Shown: positions 48,043 to 57,426, numbered from the stretch's first letter. The stretch: DNA of 64,000 bases from an uncultured Sulfitobacter sp. (GCF_947497275.1 NZ_CANMFS010000001.1:434001-498000), one strand, 5' to 3'. The notes: generated from the letters alone by a model not told the origin. Translations and numbers: made by a program.

Positions 48043-49656
48043 ATGACGACACGTTTGTGGATCTACGACACGACCCTGCGCGATGGCCAGCAGACGCAGG
48101 GCGTGCAATTCTCGACCGAGGAAAAGGTGACGATCGCCGAGGCACTCGACGCCCTGGGCGTGGATTACATCGAGGGCGGATGGCCGGGGGCAAATCCCAC
48201 CGACAGCGCCTTTTTCGATGCGGCCCCGATGACCCGCGCCCGGATCACCGCGTTCGGAATGACCAAGCGCAACGGCATGTCGGCGGAAAACGATGACGTG
48301 CTGGCGGCGGTAACGAACGCGGGCACGCAAAGTGTGTGTCTGGTCGGCAAGACCCATGATTTTCACGTCACCCGCGCGCTGGGCATCACGCTGGACGAGA
48401 ACCTTGAAAACATCTCCCGCTCCATCGCACATCTCGTGGCGCAGGGGCGCGAGGCGCTGTTCGACGCCGAGCATTTCTTTGATGGCTACAAGGCCAATCC
48501 CGTTTATGCGCTGCGCGCGGTCCAGGCTGCGTTCGAGGCGGGTGCCAGGTGGATCGTGCTGTGTGATACCAACGGCGGCACCTTGCCCGTCGATGTTGGC
48601 CGGATCACCCGCGAAGTGATCGCTGCAGGTATTCCGGGGGAGCGTCTGGGCATCCACACCCACAACGATACCGAAAACGCAGTGGCCTGCACGCTGGCGG
48701 CGGTGGATGCGGGCGCGCGCCAGATCCAGGGCACGTTGAACGGCCTGGGGGAACGGTGTGGCAACGCAAATCTCACCACGCTGATCCCGATCCTGAAACT
48801 CAAGGAACCGTATGCCAGTCTCTATGAGACGGGTGTGGACATGGCGGCACTCGAAGGGTTGACGCGGGTCAGCCGGATGCTCGACGAAATCCTCAACCGC
48901 GTTCCGCAAAAACAGGCCGCGTTCGTGGGATCATCGGCATTCGCGCATAAGGCAGGCCTGCACGCCAGCGCAATCGCCAAGGATCCGTCGACTTACGAGC
49001 ATATCGATCCCGCACTGGTCGGTAACATCCGGGTGATCCCCATGTCGAACCAGGCGGGTCAGTCCAATCTGCGCCGCCGTCTGTCCGGCGCAGGGTTGGA
49101 GGTGGCCAAGGGCGATCCGGCATTGGCCGAGATCCTCGACGTGGTCAAGGCCCGCGAGGCGGAAGGCTACAGCTATGACACCGCGCAGGCCAGCTTCGAG
49201 CTTTTGGCGCGCAGTGTACTTGGACAGATGCCGGACCTGTTTGAGGTAAAGAGATACCGCGTAACCGTCGAGCGGCGCAAGAACAAGTACAACCGGATGG
49301 TCAGCCTTTCGGAGGCGGTCGTCGTCGTGAAGGTCGATGGGGAAAAGCGGCTGTCCGTGTCTGAAAGCCTTGATGAAACCGGCAGCGACCGCGGCCCGGT
49401 CAACGCTCTGTCGAAGGCGCTGGCCAAGGATCTGGGGCAGTATTCCGCGCTGTTGGAGGACATGCGGCTGGTGGATTTCAAGGTCCGCATCACGCAAGGC
49501 GGAACAGAGGCCGTCACCCGCGTGATCATCGACAGCGAAGACGGATCGGGGCGGCGGTGGTCGACCGTCGGAGTGTCCGCCAACATAGTCGACGCCTCCT
49601 TTGAGGCGCTGCTGGACGCGATCCGCTGGAAGCTGATCAGAGACGGCGGAAAATAA
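48043..49656 (+). CDS. cimA: (R)-citramalate synthase
   Basis: Condenses pyruvate and acetyl-CoA to citramalate, the threonine-independent entry to isoleucine. 537 aa; the ATG at 48043 with GGAG is preferred over GTG at 48034. HMGL-like TIM barrel: WIYDTTLRDGQQTQGVQFS, GGWPGANPTD, DTNGGTLPVDVG and the metal-binding IHTHNDTENAVA. A LeuA-type C-terminal regulatory domain lies at ~400-530. A 2-isopropylmalate-synthase-like role is possible, but DUF-type CimA features favour citramalate. Confidence 0.93.
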   Translation: MTTRLWIYDTTLRDGQQTQGVQFSTEEKVTIAEALDALGVDYIEGGWPGANPTDSAFFDAAPMTRARITAFGMTKRNGMSAENDDVLAAVTNAGTQSVCLVGKTHDFHVTRALGITLDENLENISRSIAHLVAQGREALFDAEHFFDGYKANPVYALRAVQAAFEAGARWIVLCDTNGGTLPVDVGRITREVIAAGIPGERLGIHTHNDTENAVACTLAAVDAGARQIQGTLNGLGERCGNANLTTLIPILKLKEPYASLYETGVDMAALEGLTRVSRMLDEILNRVPQKQAAFVGSSAFAHKAGLHASAIAKDPSTYEHIDPALVGNIRVIPMSNQAGQSNLRRRLSGAGLEVAKGDPALAEILDVVKAREAEGYSYDTAQASFELLARSVLGQMPDLFEVKRYRVTVERRKNKYNRMVSLSEAVVVVKVDGEKRLSVSESLDETGSDRGPVNALSKALAKDLGQYSALLEDMRLVDFKVRITQGGTEAVTRVIIDSEDGSGRRWSTVGVSANIVDASFEALLDAIRWKLIRDGGK

Positions 49657-49658
49657 CG

Positions 49659-50479
49659 ATGATCTTCAGTATCTTGGAGGTCGCTCTTGTATCTCTTACG
49701 ATCACGGTTGGGGTGGCGTTTACCCTTGTCCTAACGCAGCGACCCAAGGCGGTGGAGCCGAAAGGCGCACTGGATTTCGGCAATCAGCTTGCGCAGTATG
49801 TGAGCGATCCCGCGCCCTTGCTGGCGGTGCGTATACGCGACGGCTATGCCTTGCACTACCGCGATTACCCAGCCATGCGCGCGACTGCACCGCTGCTGGT
49901 GATGGTGCACGGGTCAGGCTGGCACGGTCTAAAATTCGACAGCGCCGCCAAAGCCTTGCAGGGCAAAGCGCATCTGATCGATCCGGATCTGCACGGCCAC
50001 GGCACCGCCCCCGGTCGCCGTGGTGATGTGGACTATATCGTTCAGTTCGGGGACAATCTGGGCGATCTTGTCGCGACCCTGCACCAACCTGATCAGAACG
50101 CCGCCGGTGCGTACGGCGACATGATGGATAGCGCGATCCTGCTGGCATCCTTTCTGCGGCATGACGCGCGGATGACCCGCGATCATTCGGGCGGTTGGAC
50201 GCCTCCACTGGTACGCCGCATCGTCGGTCTGAAAATCTTGAACAGCCTGCGCATCGACGCACTCAACCATTTGCCGGTGATCCAGTTCGACATGCCGCGT
50301 GCGGTGCTGTTGATCGCGGGCGACCGGAACGAGGTGTTTGACGCGTCCCTTTACGCCCCTACCATGGCAGCTGTGACGGACAGGGACCGCTACTACATTC
50401 TGAGCGAACCAACCATCTCGATATGGTGAACGACCCGCGCACACGCGCCAAGATGGAGAGCTTTCTCGATGGATTCTGA
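49659..50479 (+). pseudogene. Disrupted alpha/beta-hydrolase gene
   Basis: The open frame to 50429 encodes an N-terminal membrane helix and an alpha/beta hydrolase with the oxyanion motif LLVMVHGSGWHG and DLHGHG. However, after DLVATLHQPDQN it passes directly to AAGAYGDMMDSAILLASF, with the nucleophile elbow (GxSxG) missing. A second gap lies between MPRAVL and LIAGDRNEVF. In the +1 frame, coding sense resumes as NHLDMVNDPRTRAKMESFLDGF and ends at 50479, so there is also a frameshift near 50410. Deletions and frameshift together indicate a pseudogene. Confidence 0.75.
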
Positions 50480-51194
50480 TACGCAGCAAGACGCCTTTTT
50501 TAAGCTTCACCGGGATCTCCCGCGCGAGGGGCCGGGCGAGCCTGCGGATGTGGTCTGGGCGACGCAGCAGGCCGTCATTGGCGCTCGGGCGCGGATCGCC
50601 GACGTCGGTTGCGGTCCCGGTGCCGACATCGCGGCCCTTTTGGCACAGGCGCCCCAAGGCGAGGTGACGGCGCTCGACAAGACGGCGCAGTTCGTGAGGG
50701 CGGCCCGTGCGATCTATGCCGACGATCCGCGTGTCACCGTGCTCAAGGCGGATATGGCGGCGATCCACAACAGCTATGATCTGATCTGGTGTGCGGGAGC
50801 GGTTTATTTTCTTGGGGTGGAGCGGGCGTTGCGCGGCTGGCGCAAGTCGCTGACGCCACAGGGCTGCATCGCGTTTTCCGAGCTGTGCTGGTTCGGTGAG
50901 AACCGGCCCGCGCGGGCGCAAGCCCTATGGGCGGACCACACGGCGATGACCGATGTGGCCGGTGTGACCCGCCAGATCGATGCCGCGGGCTTTGACGTGA
51001 TCGGCCAGCGCCGCCTGTCGGATGCGGCATGGGAGGCGTATCTCACGCCACTTGACGCGCGCATTGCCGCTCTGCGTCCCGGTGCGGATGCGGCTCTGAC
51101 GCAAGTGCTGGATGAGGCGGCCGAGGAGGCGGCCTGCTGGCGGGCGCATCGAGATGCGTTCGGCTATCTGCTCAGCGTGGTAAGGCCGCGATGA
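50469..51194 (+). CDS. Class I SAM-dependent methyltransferase
   Basis: 241 aa. The SAM site is intact: RIADVGCGPGADIAALL (motif I), TALDKTAQFVRAAR, and VLKADMAAI / YDLIWCAGAVYFLGVERALRGWRKSLTPQGCIAFSEL. The target is unknown. It starts within the remnant of the preceding hydrolase, and its stop overlaps the next gene by 4 bp, so it and the phytoene-synthase-like gene are coupled. Confidence 0.87.
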   Translation: MDSDTQQDAFFKLHRDLPREGPGEPADVVWATQQAVIGARARIADVGCGPGADIAALLAQAPQGEVTALDKTAQFVRAARAIYADDPRVTVLKADMAAIHNSYDLIWCAGAVYFLGVERALRGWRKSLTPQGCIAFSELCWFGENRPARAQALWADHTAMTDVAGVTRQIDAAGFDVIGQRRLSDAAWEAYLTPLDARIAALRPGADAALTQVLDEAAEEAACWRAHRDAFGYLLSVVRPR

Positions 51195-51955
51195 CCCTCG
51201 ACGCTGATCTGACGTCCTGCGCCCGTCTGGTGGAACGCGGCGATCCGCTGCGCTTTCGCACCGCGATGATGGCGCCACTAGAGGCCCGCAAGAAGCTGTT
51301 CGCGCTCTACGCCTTCAACGTCGAGGTCTCGCGCGCGCCGTGGGTGACGAAAGAGCCAATGATTGCCGAAATGCGGCTGCAATGGTGGCGTGATGTTCTT
51401 GAAGAGATCGCGCAGGGTGGTGACGTGCGGCGTCATGAGGTGGCAACGCCGCTGAGTGGCGTGATCACGGCAGCACAGGCGCGCAGGCTCGATGAATTGA
51501 TCGTCGCCCGACGGTGGGATATCTACACCGATGCGTTTGAGGACGCAGATGATTTTGCGCGCTACATCGACAGCACAGCGGGCCATCTGATGTTGACCGC
51601 AACCGAATTGTTGGGCGATGCCGACGAAGAAGTTGTGCGCAATGCCGGATACGCGGCGGGGGTGGCTGCGTGGCTGCAGGCGCTGCCTGCGCTGGAGGAA
51701 GCGGGCCGGGTGCCGCTGCTGGACGGGACGCCGTCGGGCATTGCGGCGTTGGCAAGGGCAGGGACAAAGGCGCTGCAGGATGCGCGGGGGTCCCGTGCCG
51801 CTGTCTCTCGCAGGTGCAATCCCGCGCTGTTGCCCGCGACGGCTGCGGAACCGGTATTGCGGCATGCAACGGCACATCCTTTGGATGTGGCAGACGGTCG
51901 GTTGCCTGTACCGGGCGTGAATTTCAGCCTGCGCGCTTTGACCGGGCGGTGGTGA
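51191..51955 (+). CDS. Squalene/phytoene synthase-family protein (NDUFAF6-like)
   Basis: 254 aa, all-helical trans-isoprenyl-diphosphate synthase fold. The segments KKLFALYAFNVEVSRAPWVTKEPMIAEMRLQWWRDVLEEI and ARYIDSTAGHLMLTATELLG are typical of the branch related to the mitochondrial complex I assembly factor NDUFAF6. No classical DxxxD pair is evident in both repeats, so a terpene-synthase activity is unlikely. Alphaproteobacterial members are widely conserved. Role inferred only. Confidence 0.8.
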   Translation: MTLDADLTSCARLVERGDPLRFRTAMMAPLEARKKLFALYAFNVEVSRAPWVTKEPMIAEMRLQWWRDVLEEIAQGGDVRRHEVATPLSGVITAAQARRLDELIVARRWDIYTDAFEDADDFARYIDSTAGHLMLTATELLGDADEEVVRNAGYAAGVAAWLQALPALEEAGRVPLLDGTPSGIAALARAGTKALQDARGSRAAVSRRCNPALLPATAAEPVLRHATAHPLDVADGRLPVPGVNFSLRALTGRW

Positions 51956-53167
51956 TCACACGGTCTCGCGGCGCTCGCGCAAAGCAAGCCAGACCAGCGC
52001 GCCGCCGGCGAGGATCAGGAAGGGCACCATTGCATAGTTGACGGCGGCCCAGCCTTCGACCGCGGACCCCCCCGAGCAATTCATCAAGCCGCCCGACGCC
52101 AGCGAGGCGACAGTGACACCGCCGAACACCAGCAGATCGTTCAGCCCCTGCATACGACCGCGTTCGTGTGGCGCGTGCGCCCCCGCAAGCATCGATGTCG
52201 CACCGATAAAACCAAAGTTCCATCCGAGGCCCAGCAGCATTAGCGCGATGTAGAAGTTTTCAAGTTCCACGCCGCTCAGCGCCACCATGCCGGCGGCCCC
52301 AAGTATCAGGATTCCGGCGCCCATGATCCGTTCGACACCGAAACGATTGATCAGATGTCCGGTAAAGAACGAGGGCGCGAACATCGCGAGCACATGCGCA
52401 GTCACGATGAAGCCCGCGTCTTTCTGCTCGAACCCGCAGCCCAGGACCGCCAGTGGTGTCGACGTCATCACGAGGTTCATCAGCGCATAGGATACCATCC
52501 CGCAAATGACCGCGACGGCGATGCGGGGTGTCGTGATCAACTCCAAGCGGCTGCGCCCCTTGGGCGCGTCGACCGAGGGCACCGGCGGCTTGGGAATGTC
52601 GATCAGCAGGAAGAGCATCGAACCTATGATATTAAGTAACATCACCGCGAGATAGGTGCCGACAAACGGCACCACATAGCTAAGCGATGTCGCTGTGGCG
52701 AGCTGCGGGCCGATAATGGCTGAAACAAGACCCCCCGCCATGACGTAGGAAATAGCCCGGGGCCGGAAATCATCCGACGCCGTATCGGCGGCGGCGAACC
52801 GGTAGAACCCCTGTGCGGACATATAGATGCCCGTCATGAACGAGCCGATGAGGAATACCGGAAAAGACGCCAGCATCAGCCCGTAGGCCGCGACGGCGCC
52901 GCCCATGGCCCCACCCGTGGCACCGACGAAAAATCCAGCGCGTCGCCCGTACCTTTGCATGATGGCGGATATCGGGGTAGCCGACAGCATGGAGCCGAGG
53001 ACGATCATCGAAATCGGCAGCGTCGCGAGGCAGACGTTGCTGGCCAGTGATTTCCCCGCAAGACCGCCGACAAGAAAGATCATGGGCATCTGGGCGCCGA
53101 GAATTGCCTGTGCTGCGACAAGTACGGCTACATTGCGCTTGGCGCGACTGTCATCGATCATCTTCAT
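51956..53167 (-). CDS. Major facilitator superfamily transporter
   Basis: 403 aa, about 12 helices, no signal peptide. Typical MFS features: PISAIMQRYGRRAGFFVGA between helices 2 and 3 and the second-half equivalent FFTGHLINRFGVERIMGAG. The substrate is unknown. Its stop is adjacent to the convergent phytoene-synthase-like gene and its start faces cobK across ~115 bp. Confidence 0.88.
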   Translation of the reverse strand: MKMIDDSRAKRNVAVLVAAQAILGAQMPMIFLVGGLAGKSLASNVCLATLPISMIVLGSMLSATPISAIMQRYGRRAGFFVGATGGAMGGAVAAYGLMLASFPVFLIGSFMTGIYMSAQGFYRFAAADTASDDFRPRAISYVMAGGLVSAIIGPQLATATSLSYVVPFVGTYLAVMLLNIIGSMLFLLIDIPKPPVPSVDAPKGRSRLELITTPRIAVAVICGMVSYALMNLVMTSTPLAVLGCGFEQKDAGFIVTAHVLAMFAPSFFTGHLINRFGVERIMGAGILILGAAGMVALSGVELENFYIALMLLGLGWNFGFIGATSMLAGAHAPHERGRMQGLNDLLVFGGVTVASLASGGLMNCSGGSAVEGWAAVNYAMVPFLILAGGALVWLALRERRETV

Positions 53168-53214
53168 GTCCTCAACTTACGCCTATCGCTACTCCGGCCC
53201 CCGCGTCTGGGCAA

Positions 53215-53237
53215 CCCCCCAATGAGGTCTTGGGGGG
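53215..53237. repeat. GC-rich inverted repeat before cobK
   Basis: CCCCCCAA-TGAGGTC-TTGGGGGG, a perfect 8-bp inverted repeat in the short gap between the divergent MFS and cobK genes. It has no T-run. It may be an operator or mRNA leader hairpin. Confidence 0.55.
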
Positions 53238-53283
53238 AGGCGATCCCTTGCGCCGCGTGCGCACTCGGCTCATGCTTGCGCCG

Positions 53284-54018
53284 ATGACGAATGAGAAACA
53301 TACCCTTCTGCTCGGCGGCAGTGCCGAGGCGCGCCGCATCGCACAGACGCTGGCGCAGCGGAAGCAGAGCCATCGGGTGATCGTTTCAGAGACGCCGCGC
53401 GTACCGGTTGGCGACGTCTTCGTGCGCCAGTTCGATACCACACGCGCGATGTCCGATTTCATCCGCGTGTCGGGCTTTGACATGATCGTCGATGCCAGCC
53501 ATTCATTCGACGTTCGCACGACGGCGCAGGCATTCGCCGCGGCCGAGACGCTGGGACTGCCTTATCTGCGGGTGGAGCGACCCGCTTGGGATCTCGAAGA
53601 TCATCCCGCTTGGCGGCGCGTTGCGAATGTGTCGGCGGCAGTAGCTTTGATCACACCCGGTACGCGTGTATTTGCCGCTACGGGGTGGGACAGCCTGCCG
53701 GTCTTCGCCGGCTTTCGCGGGGCCGCTATGATGTTGCGCCAGACCCGTTCCCACAGCCGGCCCGCACCCTACGATTTTGTTGAACTGGTGTTCGGTGATC
53801 CACCTTTTACTGTGGCCGACGAGCGCGCGCTGTTTGCCGCACGGCGGGTGGATCTGCTGATCTGTCGCAATCTCGGTGGGCAGGCAAGCCGGCCCAAGCT
53901 GGACGCGGCGCTCCAGCTCGACATCGCGGTGATACTGGTCGATCGGCCGTTGGACCCGGCTGGATTGCCCAAAGTGGGAAGCGTAGCTCAAGCACTAGAT
54001 TGGATCGCGGCACAATGA
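53284..54018 (+). CDS. cobK: Precorrin-6A reductase
   Basis: Reduces precorrin-6A (or its cobalt form) in cobalamin synthesis. 244 aa from MTNEKHTLLLGGSAEARRIAQ; an in-frame ATG at 53272 is an alternative. Motifs: LLLGGSAEARRIA (NADPH site), VDASHSFDVRTTAQA, LPYLRVERPAW, and LICRNLGGQASRPKLDAA (the usual K-x-G-G-E-S-G position reads R-N-L-G-G-Q-A). It stands alone, without other cob genes nearby. Its product pathway supplies NrdJ and probably MttB partners. Confidence 0.9.
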   Translation: MTNEKHTLLLGGSAEARRIAQTLAQRKQSHRVIVSETPRVPVGDVFVRQFDTTRAMSDFIRVSGFDMIVDASHSFDVRTTAQAFAAAETLGLPYLRVERPAWDLEDHPAWRRVANVSAAVALITPGTRVFAATGWDSLPVFAGFRGAAMMLRQTRSHSRPAPYDFVELVFGDPPFTVADERALFAARRVDLLICRNLGGQASRPKLDAALQLDIAVILVDRPLDPAGLPKVGSVAQALDWIAAQ

Positions 54019-54638
54019 GGGTGATCGCAACCACGCAGGATGTGGCCGAAGGTGCGGCGTGGCTGGCACAGCGCGACGCGCGGCTTGCGGTGGCGTTGGA
54101 TCAGACCGGGCCATTGCCATTGCGGCTGTCCGGAGACGGTTTTGCTGCACTTCTCGAAAAGATCGTGAGCCAGCAGGTCTCGGTCGCCGCAGCCCGCGCG
54201 ATCTGGGGCCGGGTCGAGGCGGCGGGCCTGATCACGCCTGCGGCGATTCTGGAGGCGGGTGACGAAGGGTTGCGGGCCGTTGGACTGAGCCGCCCGAAAA
54301 TCAGGTACGCGGCAGCTCTCGCGCGCGCGGACATCGACTTCGCTGCGCTACATAGGCAGTCCGATGCGCAGGTGATCGACACGCTGACCGCCGTGCCCGG
54401 TGTCGGCATCTGGACCGCACAGGTCTATCTGATGTTCGGGCTGGGTCGGGCGGATGTGTTCGCGCCCGGTGATTTAGCGCTGCAGGAATCCGCACGGCTG
54501 ATATTTGATCTGCCTTCGCGGCCGAAACCCGCGGAACTGGCGCGCCTGGCCGATGACTGGTCCCCGTGGCGCGCGGTTGCGGCCCGGCTTTTGTTTGCGT
54601 ACTACCGTCTGGCCAAGGATCGGGAAGGAATGACATGA
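54015..54638 (+). CDS. DNA-3-methyladenine glycosylase II-type (HhH-GPD)
   Basis: Base-excision repair glycosylase of 207 aa. The helix-hairpin-helix is LTAVPGVGIWTAQVYLMFGLGRADVFAPGDLALQ, containing the catalytic Asp after the G-P-D-type loop. An N-terminal part matches AlkA's LEKIVSQQVSVAAARAIWGR. The start overlaps cobK by 4 bp and the stop overlaps the esterase by 4 bp, so it is the middle of a cobK-glycosylase-esterase run. Confidence 0.9.
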   Translation: MRVIATTQDVAEGAAWLAQRDARLAVALDQTGPLPLRLSGDGFAALLEKIVSQQVSVAAARAIWGRVEAAGLITPAAILEAGDEGLRAVGLSRPKIRYAAALARADIDFAALHRQSDAQVIDTLTAVPGVGIWTAQVYLMFGLGRADVFAPGDLALQESARLIFDLPSRPKPAELARLADDWSPWRAVAARLLFAYYRLAKDREGMT

Positions 54639-55300
54639 CACGAGTCCTCAATTCGGAACGCCGCGCGCCGGTCTCGGGAGACACCCGTTCAGCGGTGGTG
54701 TTCCTGCACGGATACGGTGCCAACGGCGCGGATCTGCTGGGCCTTGCCGACCCGCTGGGCGAACATCTGCCGGATACTCTTTTCGTAGCACCCGATGCGC
54801 CCGAGATGGTCGCGGGAATGCCCAACGGCTACCAGTGGTTTCCGATCCCCTGGATCGACGGATCGTCTGAAGAAGAAAGCGCGCGCGGCATGATGCAGGC
54901 AGTCTCGGATCTCAACGCATATCTGGATGCGCTGATGGTCGACGAGGATCTGTTGCCCGAACAGGTTGTGTTGATGGGCTTCTCGCAGGGCACGATGATG
55001 GCGTTGCATGTGGCGGCGCGGCGCGAGGATGCGGTCGCCGGTGTGGTCGCCTTCTCCGGTCGGTTGCTTTCTCCCGACACGCTGAAGGACGAAGCGGTAT
55101 CGCGTCCGCCGGTCCTTTTGGTGCACGGTGATCAGGATGATGTCGTCCCGCCCCAATCGCTGCCCGAAGCGGCGGAGGCGCTGCAGGAGGCGGGGTGGAC
55201 GGACGTGTACGCACACATCATGAAGGGAACAGGCCACGGCATCGCCCCAGACGGTCTGTCCGTTGCACTCGCCTTCATGCGTGACAAGCTGAGCCTTTAG
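54635..55300 (+). CDS. Phospholipase/carboxylesterase-family hydrolase
   Basis: 221 aa, alpha/beta hydrolase. The catalytic triad is visible: Ser in MGFSQGTMMALH, Asp in LVHGDQDDVVP, His in KGTGHGIAPDG; the oxyanion motif is FLHGYGANGADL. YpfH/carboxylesterase family, substrates probably acyl esters. The start MTRVLNSERRAPV overlaps the glycosylase stop (ATGA). Unlike the alpha/beta hydrolase at 49.7 kb, all catalytic parts are present. Confidence 0.9.
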   Translation: MTRVLNSERRAPVSGDTRSAVVFLHGYGANGADLLGLADPLGEHLPDTLFVAPDAPEMVAGMPNGYQWFPIPWIDGSSEEESARGMMQAVSDLNAYLDALMVDEDLLPEQVVLMGFSQGTMMALHVAARREDAVAGVVAFSGRLLSPDTLKDEAVSRPPVLLVHGDQDDVVPPQSLPEAAEALQEAGWTDVYAHIMKGTGHGIAPDGLSVALAFMRDKLSL

Positions 55301-55439
55301 GCACTCGCGCTGCGGTCGCTGTCAGATTTCCGTTACATTGACCGCCTATGGTGCCTGCGACATCTTGTGGGCAAGAGAGGCTTGCCAGTCCGAAGCCACG
55401 GGATATAGTCGGGCCATATCGTAAGAGGGCTGTGGCAGA

Positions 55440-56024
55440 ATGGACGGCGACTTCAGAACGGAATTTACCAGACAACCCGGCGGGCTCAAGCATCGACCTG
55501 CGCTCGTGCTGAATGCGGATTACCGACCGCTCAGCTATTATCCCCTGTCGCTTTGGTCATGGCAGGAGGCGGTAAAGGCCAAGTATCTCGACCGGGTCGA
55601 TATCGTGGCGGAGTATGACGACTGTGTCCACAGTCCCACCACCACGCTGCAGATTCCCTCAGTCGTGGTGCTCAAAGATTACGTAAAACCCCAAAAGCGC
55701 GTGGCCTTCACGCGCTTTAATTTATTTCTGAGGGATGAATTTCGCTGTCAATACTGCGGCTCGAAGGGCGAACTGACCTTCGATCACGTCGTGCCGCGCG
55801 CGAGCGGTGGCGTGACAAGTTGGCAGAACGTTGTTGCCGCGTGCAGCCCGTGCAATTTGCGCAAGGGGTCAAAGGCACTGCACCAGACCGGCTTTAACCT
55901 GCGCAAGCCACCACGCCAGCCCGGTGCGGAAGAGTTGCGCAACATGGGTCGCAAGTTTCCACCCAACCATCTCCACGACAGCTGGATGGACTTTCTCTAC
56001 TGGGATGCAGAACTTCAGGCCTGA
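55440..56024 (+). CDS. HNH endonuclease
   Basis: 194 aa with a zinc-supported HNH domain: FRCQYCGSKGELTFDHVVPRASGG, then CSPCNLRKGSK (two CxxC pairs and the His-Asn-His core). The N-terminal half (LVLNADYRPLSYYPLSLWSWQEAVKAKYLDRVDIV) is typical of a widespread single-copy HNH family in bacteria whose role is unknown. It converges on the disrupted sodC. Confidence 0.9.
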   Translation: MDGDFRTEFTRQPGGLKHRPALVLNADYRPLSYYPLSLWSWQEAVKAKYLDRVDIVAEYDDCVHSPTTTLQIPSVVVLKDYVKPQKRVAFTRFNLFLRDEFRCQYCGSKGELTFDHVVPRASGGVTSWQNVVAACSPCNLRKGSKALHQTGFNLRKPPRQPGAEELRNMGRKFPPNHLHDSWMDFLYWDAELQA

Positions 56025-56027
56025 TAT

Positions 56028-56560
56028 TCAGCCTGCCTGGATCAGGCCGCACGACACCCGCGCCGCCGGTGGGTTGTGTAAGATGATCATCTGCCGCCCC
56101 GTGGATGATTAAGGCCGACCCGTCCGCACCAAGCAGATTGTTCTCACCCTCTTTCAGGGATACGAGCGCGGTGAACGCTTCCATCTCGCTGATGCCGTCC
56201 TGACCTACAAAGATGTTCGGCAGATCGCCGGGTTCAGGCTCGTCCGGATTCATCAGGCCGTGGCCGCCATCGACCTTGCCGACATGTCCTTCGGCCGACG
56301 TGAAATCTGTCGCGGGATCGCACGACGCGACGCTATGCGGGTGCAGGCCGGGTTTCCGGGTGCGAGCCCTTCGACGCGGACGTAAATGAGAACACCGTTC
56401 GCGCCCTGGTGCAGCGTTGCCGTGCCAATGCTGTCACCGTCCTTGTCGATCATGTCGGCGGTTACACTGGCACTGACATGAGAGTCGGCGGCGGCTATGC
56501 CCGCGCTCAGTGCGACTGCAGCAACGGTATGGGCGAATGTTCTGGAATATGGAACGGCGC
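56028..56560 (-). pseudogene. sodC: Disrupted Cu/Zn superoxide dismutase gene
   Basis: On the minus strand a first frame gives a signal-like FAHTVAAVALSAGIAAADS, then ASVTADMIDKDGDSIGTATLHQGANGVLIYVRVEGLAPG. The frame then shifts near 56345: the continuation in the next frame reads LHPHSVASCDPATDF, AEGHVGKVDGGHGLMNPDEP, LPNIFVGQDG, LLGADGSALIIHGAADDHLTQPTGG, and a second shift near 56062 leads to CGLIQAG-stop at 56028. The metal-ligand region before the first shift (H-x-H) is damaged and no in-frame ATG is seen. It is therefore a pseudogene of periplasmic SodC. Confidence 0.8.
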
Positions 56561-56643
56561 CTTGTTCTGCGTGGGTACGCAGAACAACGCAGCAGCTGGA
56601 GGTTCGTATCGAACTGCGGCAAATGCCGCGCCGGGTTATGGTA

Positions 56644-57426
56644 TCACAGATCGAGGTTGATCCAGACAGGCACGTGGTCCGACGGTTTTTCGTGGCCGCG
56701 AATTTCGCGGTCGATCTGGCAATCGCGCAGGCGGTCGGCGGTGTAGGGGCACAGAAGGAAGTGATCGATGCGGATGCCATGGTTACGGTTCCATGCGCCG
56801 GCCTGATAGTCCCAAAAGCTGTAATGCCCGGGACCTTGGGTGCGCGCCCGGAACGCCTCTGTGAGGCCCAGGTTCAGCAGCAGGCGAAACTTCTCGCGCG
56901 ATTGGGGCAGGAACAACGCGTCGTCGCGCCAGGCGTCGGGATTGGCGGCGTCTTCGTCCTGAGGGATGATGTTGTAATCGCCCGCCATCAGAAACGGCGT
57001 TTCTTCAGCCAGCAGTTCCTGCGCGCGGGCGCGAAGGCGGTCCATCCACGCCAGCTTGTAGTCGTATTTCGGCCCGGGCGCGGGATTGCCGTTGGGCAGG
57101 TACAGCCCGCACAAGCGAACCGACGTTACATCGCCAACGACTGTCGCTTCGATATAGCGGGCCTGATCGTCGGCGTCATCGCCGGGCAGGCCGCGCGTGA
57201 CGTCCTCAAGCGGCAGTTTCGACAGGATCGCCACGCCGTTGAAGGATTTCTGCCCGTGCGTCTCGACGTTATAGCCGCGCTCCTCGAACACCTCGCGGGG
57301 AAAGGCCTCGTCCACCGACTTGATCTCTTGGAGCATCACGACGTCCGGTTCCGCAGCGTCGAGCCAGTCGGGCAGGGCGTTGATCCGGGCCTTGATGCCG
57401 TTGATGTTGAAGGTCGCGATTTTCAT
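56644..57426 (-). CDS. xth: Exodeoxyribonuclease III
   Basis: AP endonuclease and 3'-5' exonuclease. 260 aa from MKIATFNINGIKARINAL. Motifs in order: MLQEIKSVDEAFP (metal Glu), ICGLYLPNGNP (as LCGLYLPNGN), MAGDYNIIPQDED (Asp, Asn), and the C-terminal GIRIDHFLL ... KPSDHVPVWINLDL with the Asp-His pair. Length typical. It lies on the minus strand after erpA, 68 bp downstream. Confidence 0.96.
   Translation of the reverse strand: MKIATFNINGIKARINALPDWLDAAEPDVVMLQEIKSVDEAFPREVFEERGYNVETHGQKSFNGVAILSKLPLEDVTRGLPGDDADDQARYIEATVVGDVTSVRLCGLYLPNGNPAPGPKYDYKLAWMDRLRARAQELLAEETPFLMAGDYNIIPQDEDAANPDAWRDDALFLPQSREKFRLLLNLGLTEAFRARTQGPGHYSFWDYQAGAWNRNHGIRIDHFLLCPYTADRLRDCQIDREIRGHEKPSDHVPVWINLDL

Noticed and set aside
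55894..56253. Separate small exported protein next to the HNH gene
   Set aside because: The frame is the middle part of the frameshifted sodC, not an independent gene.
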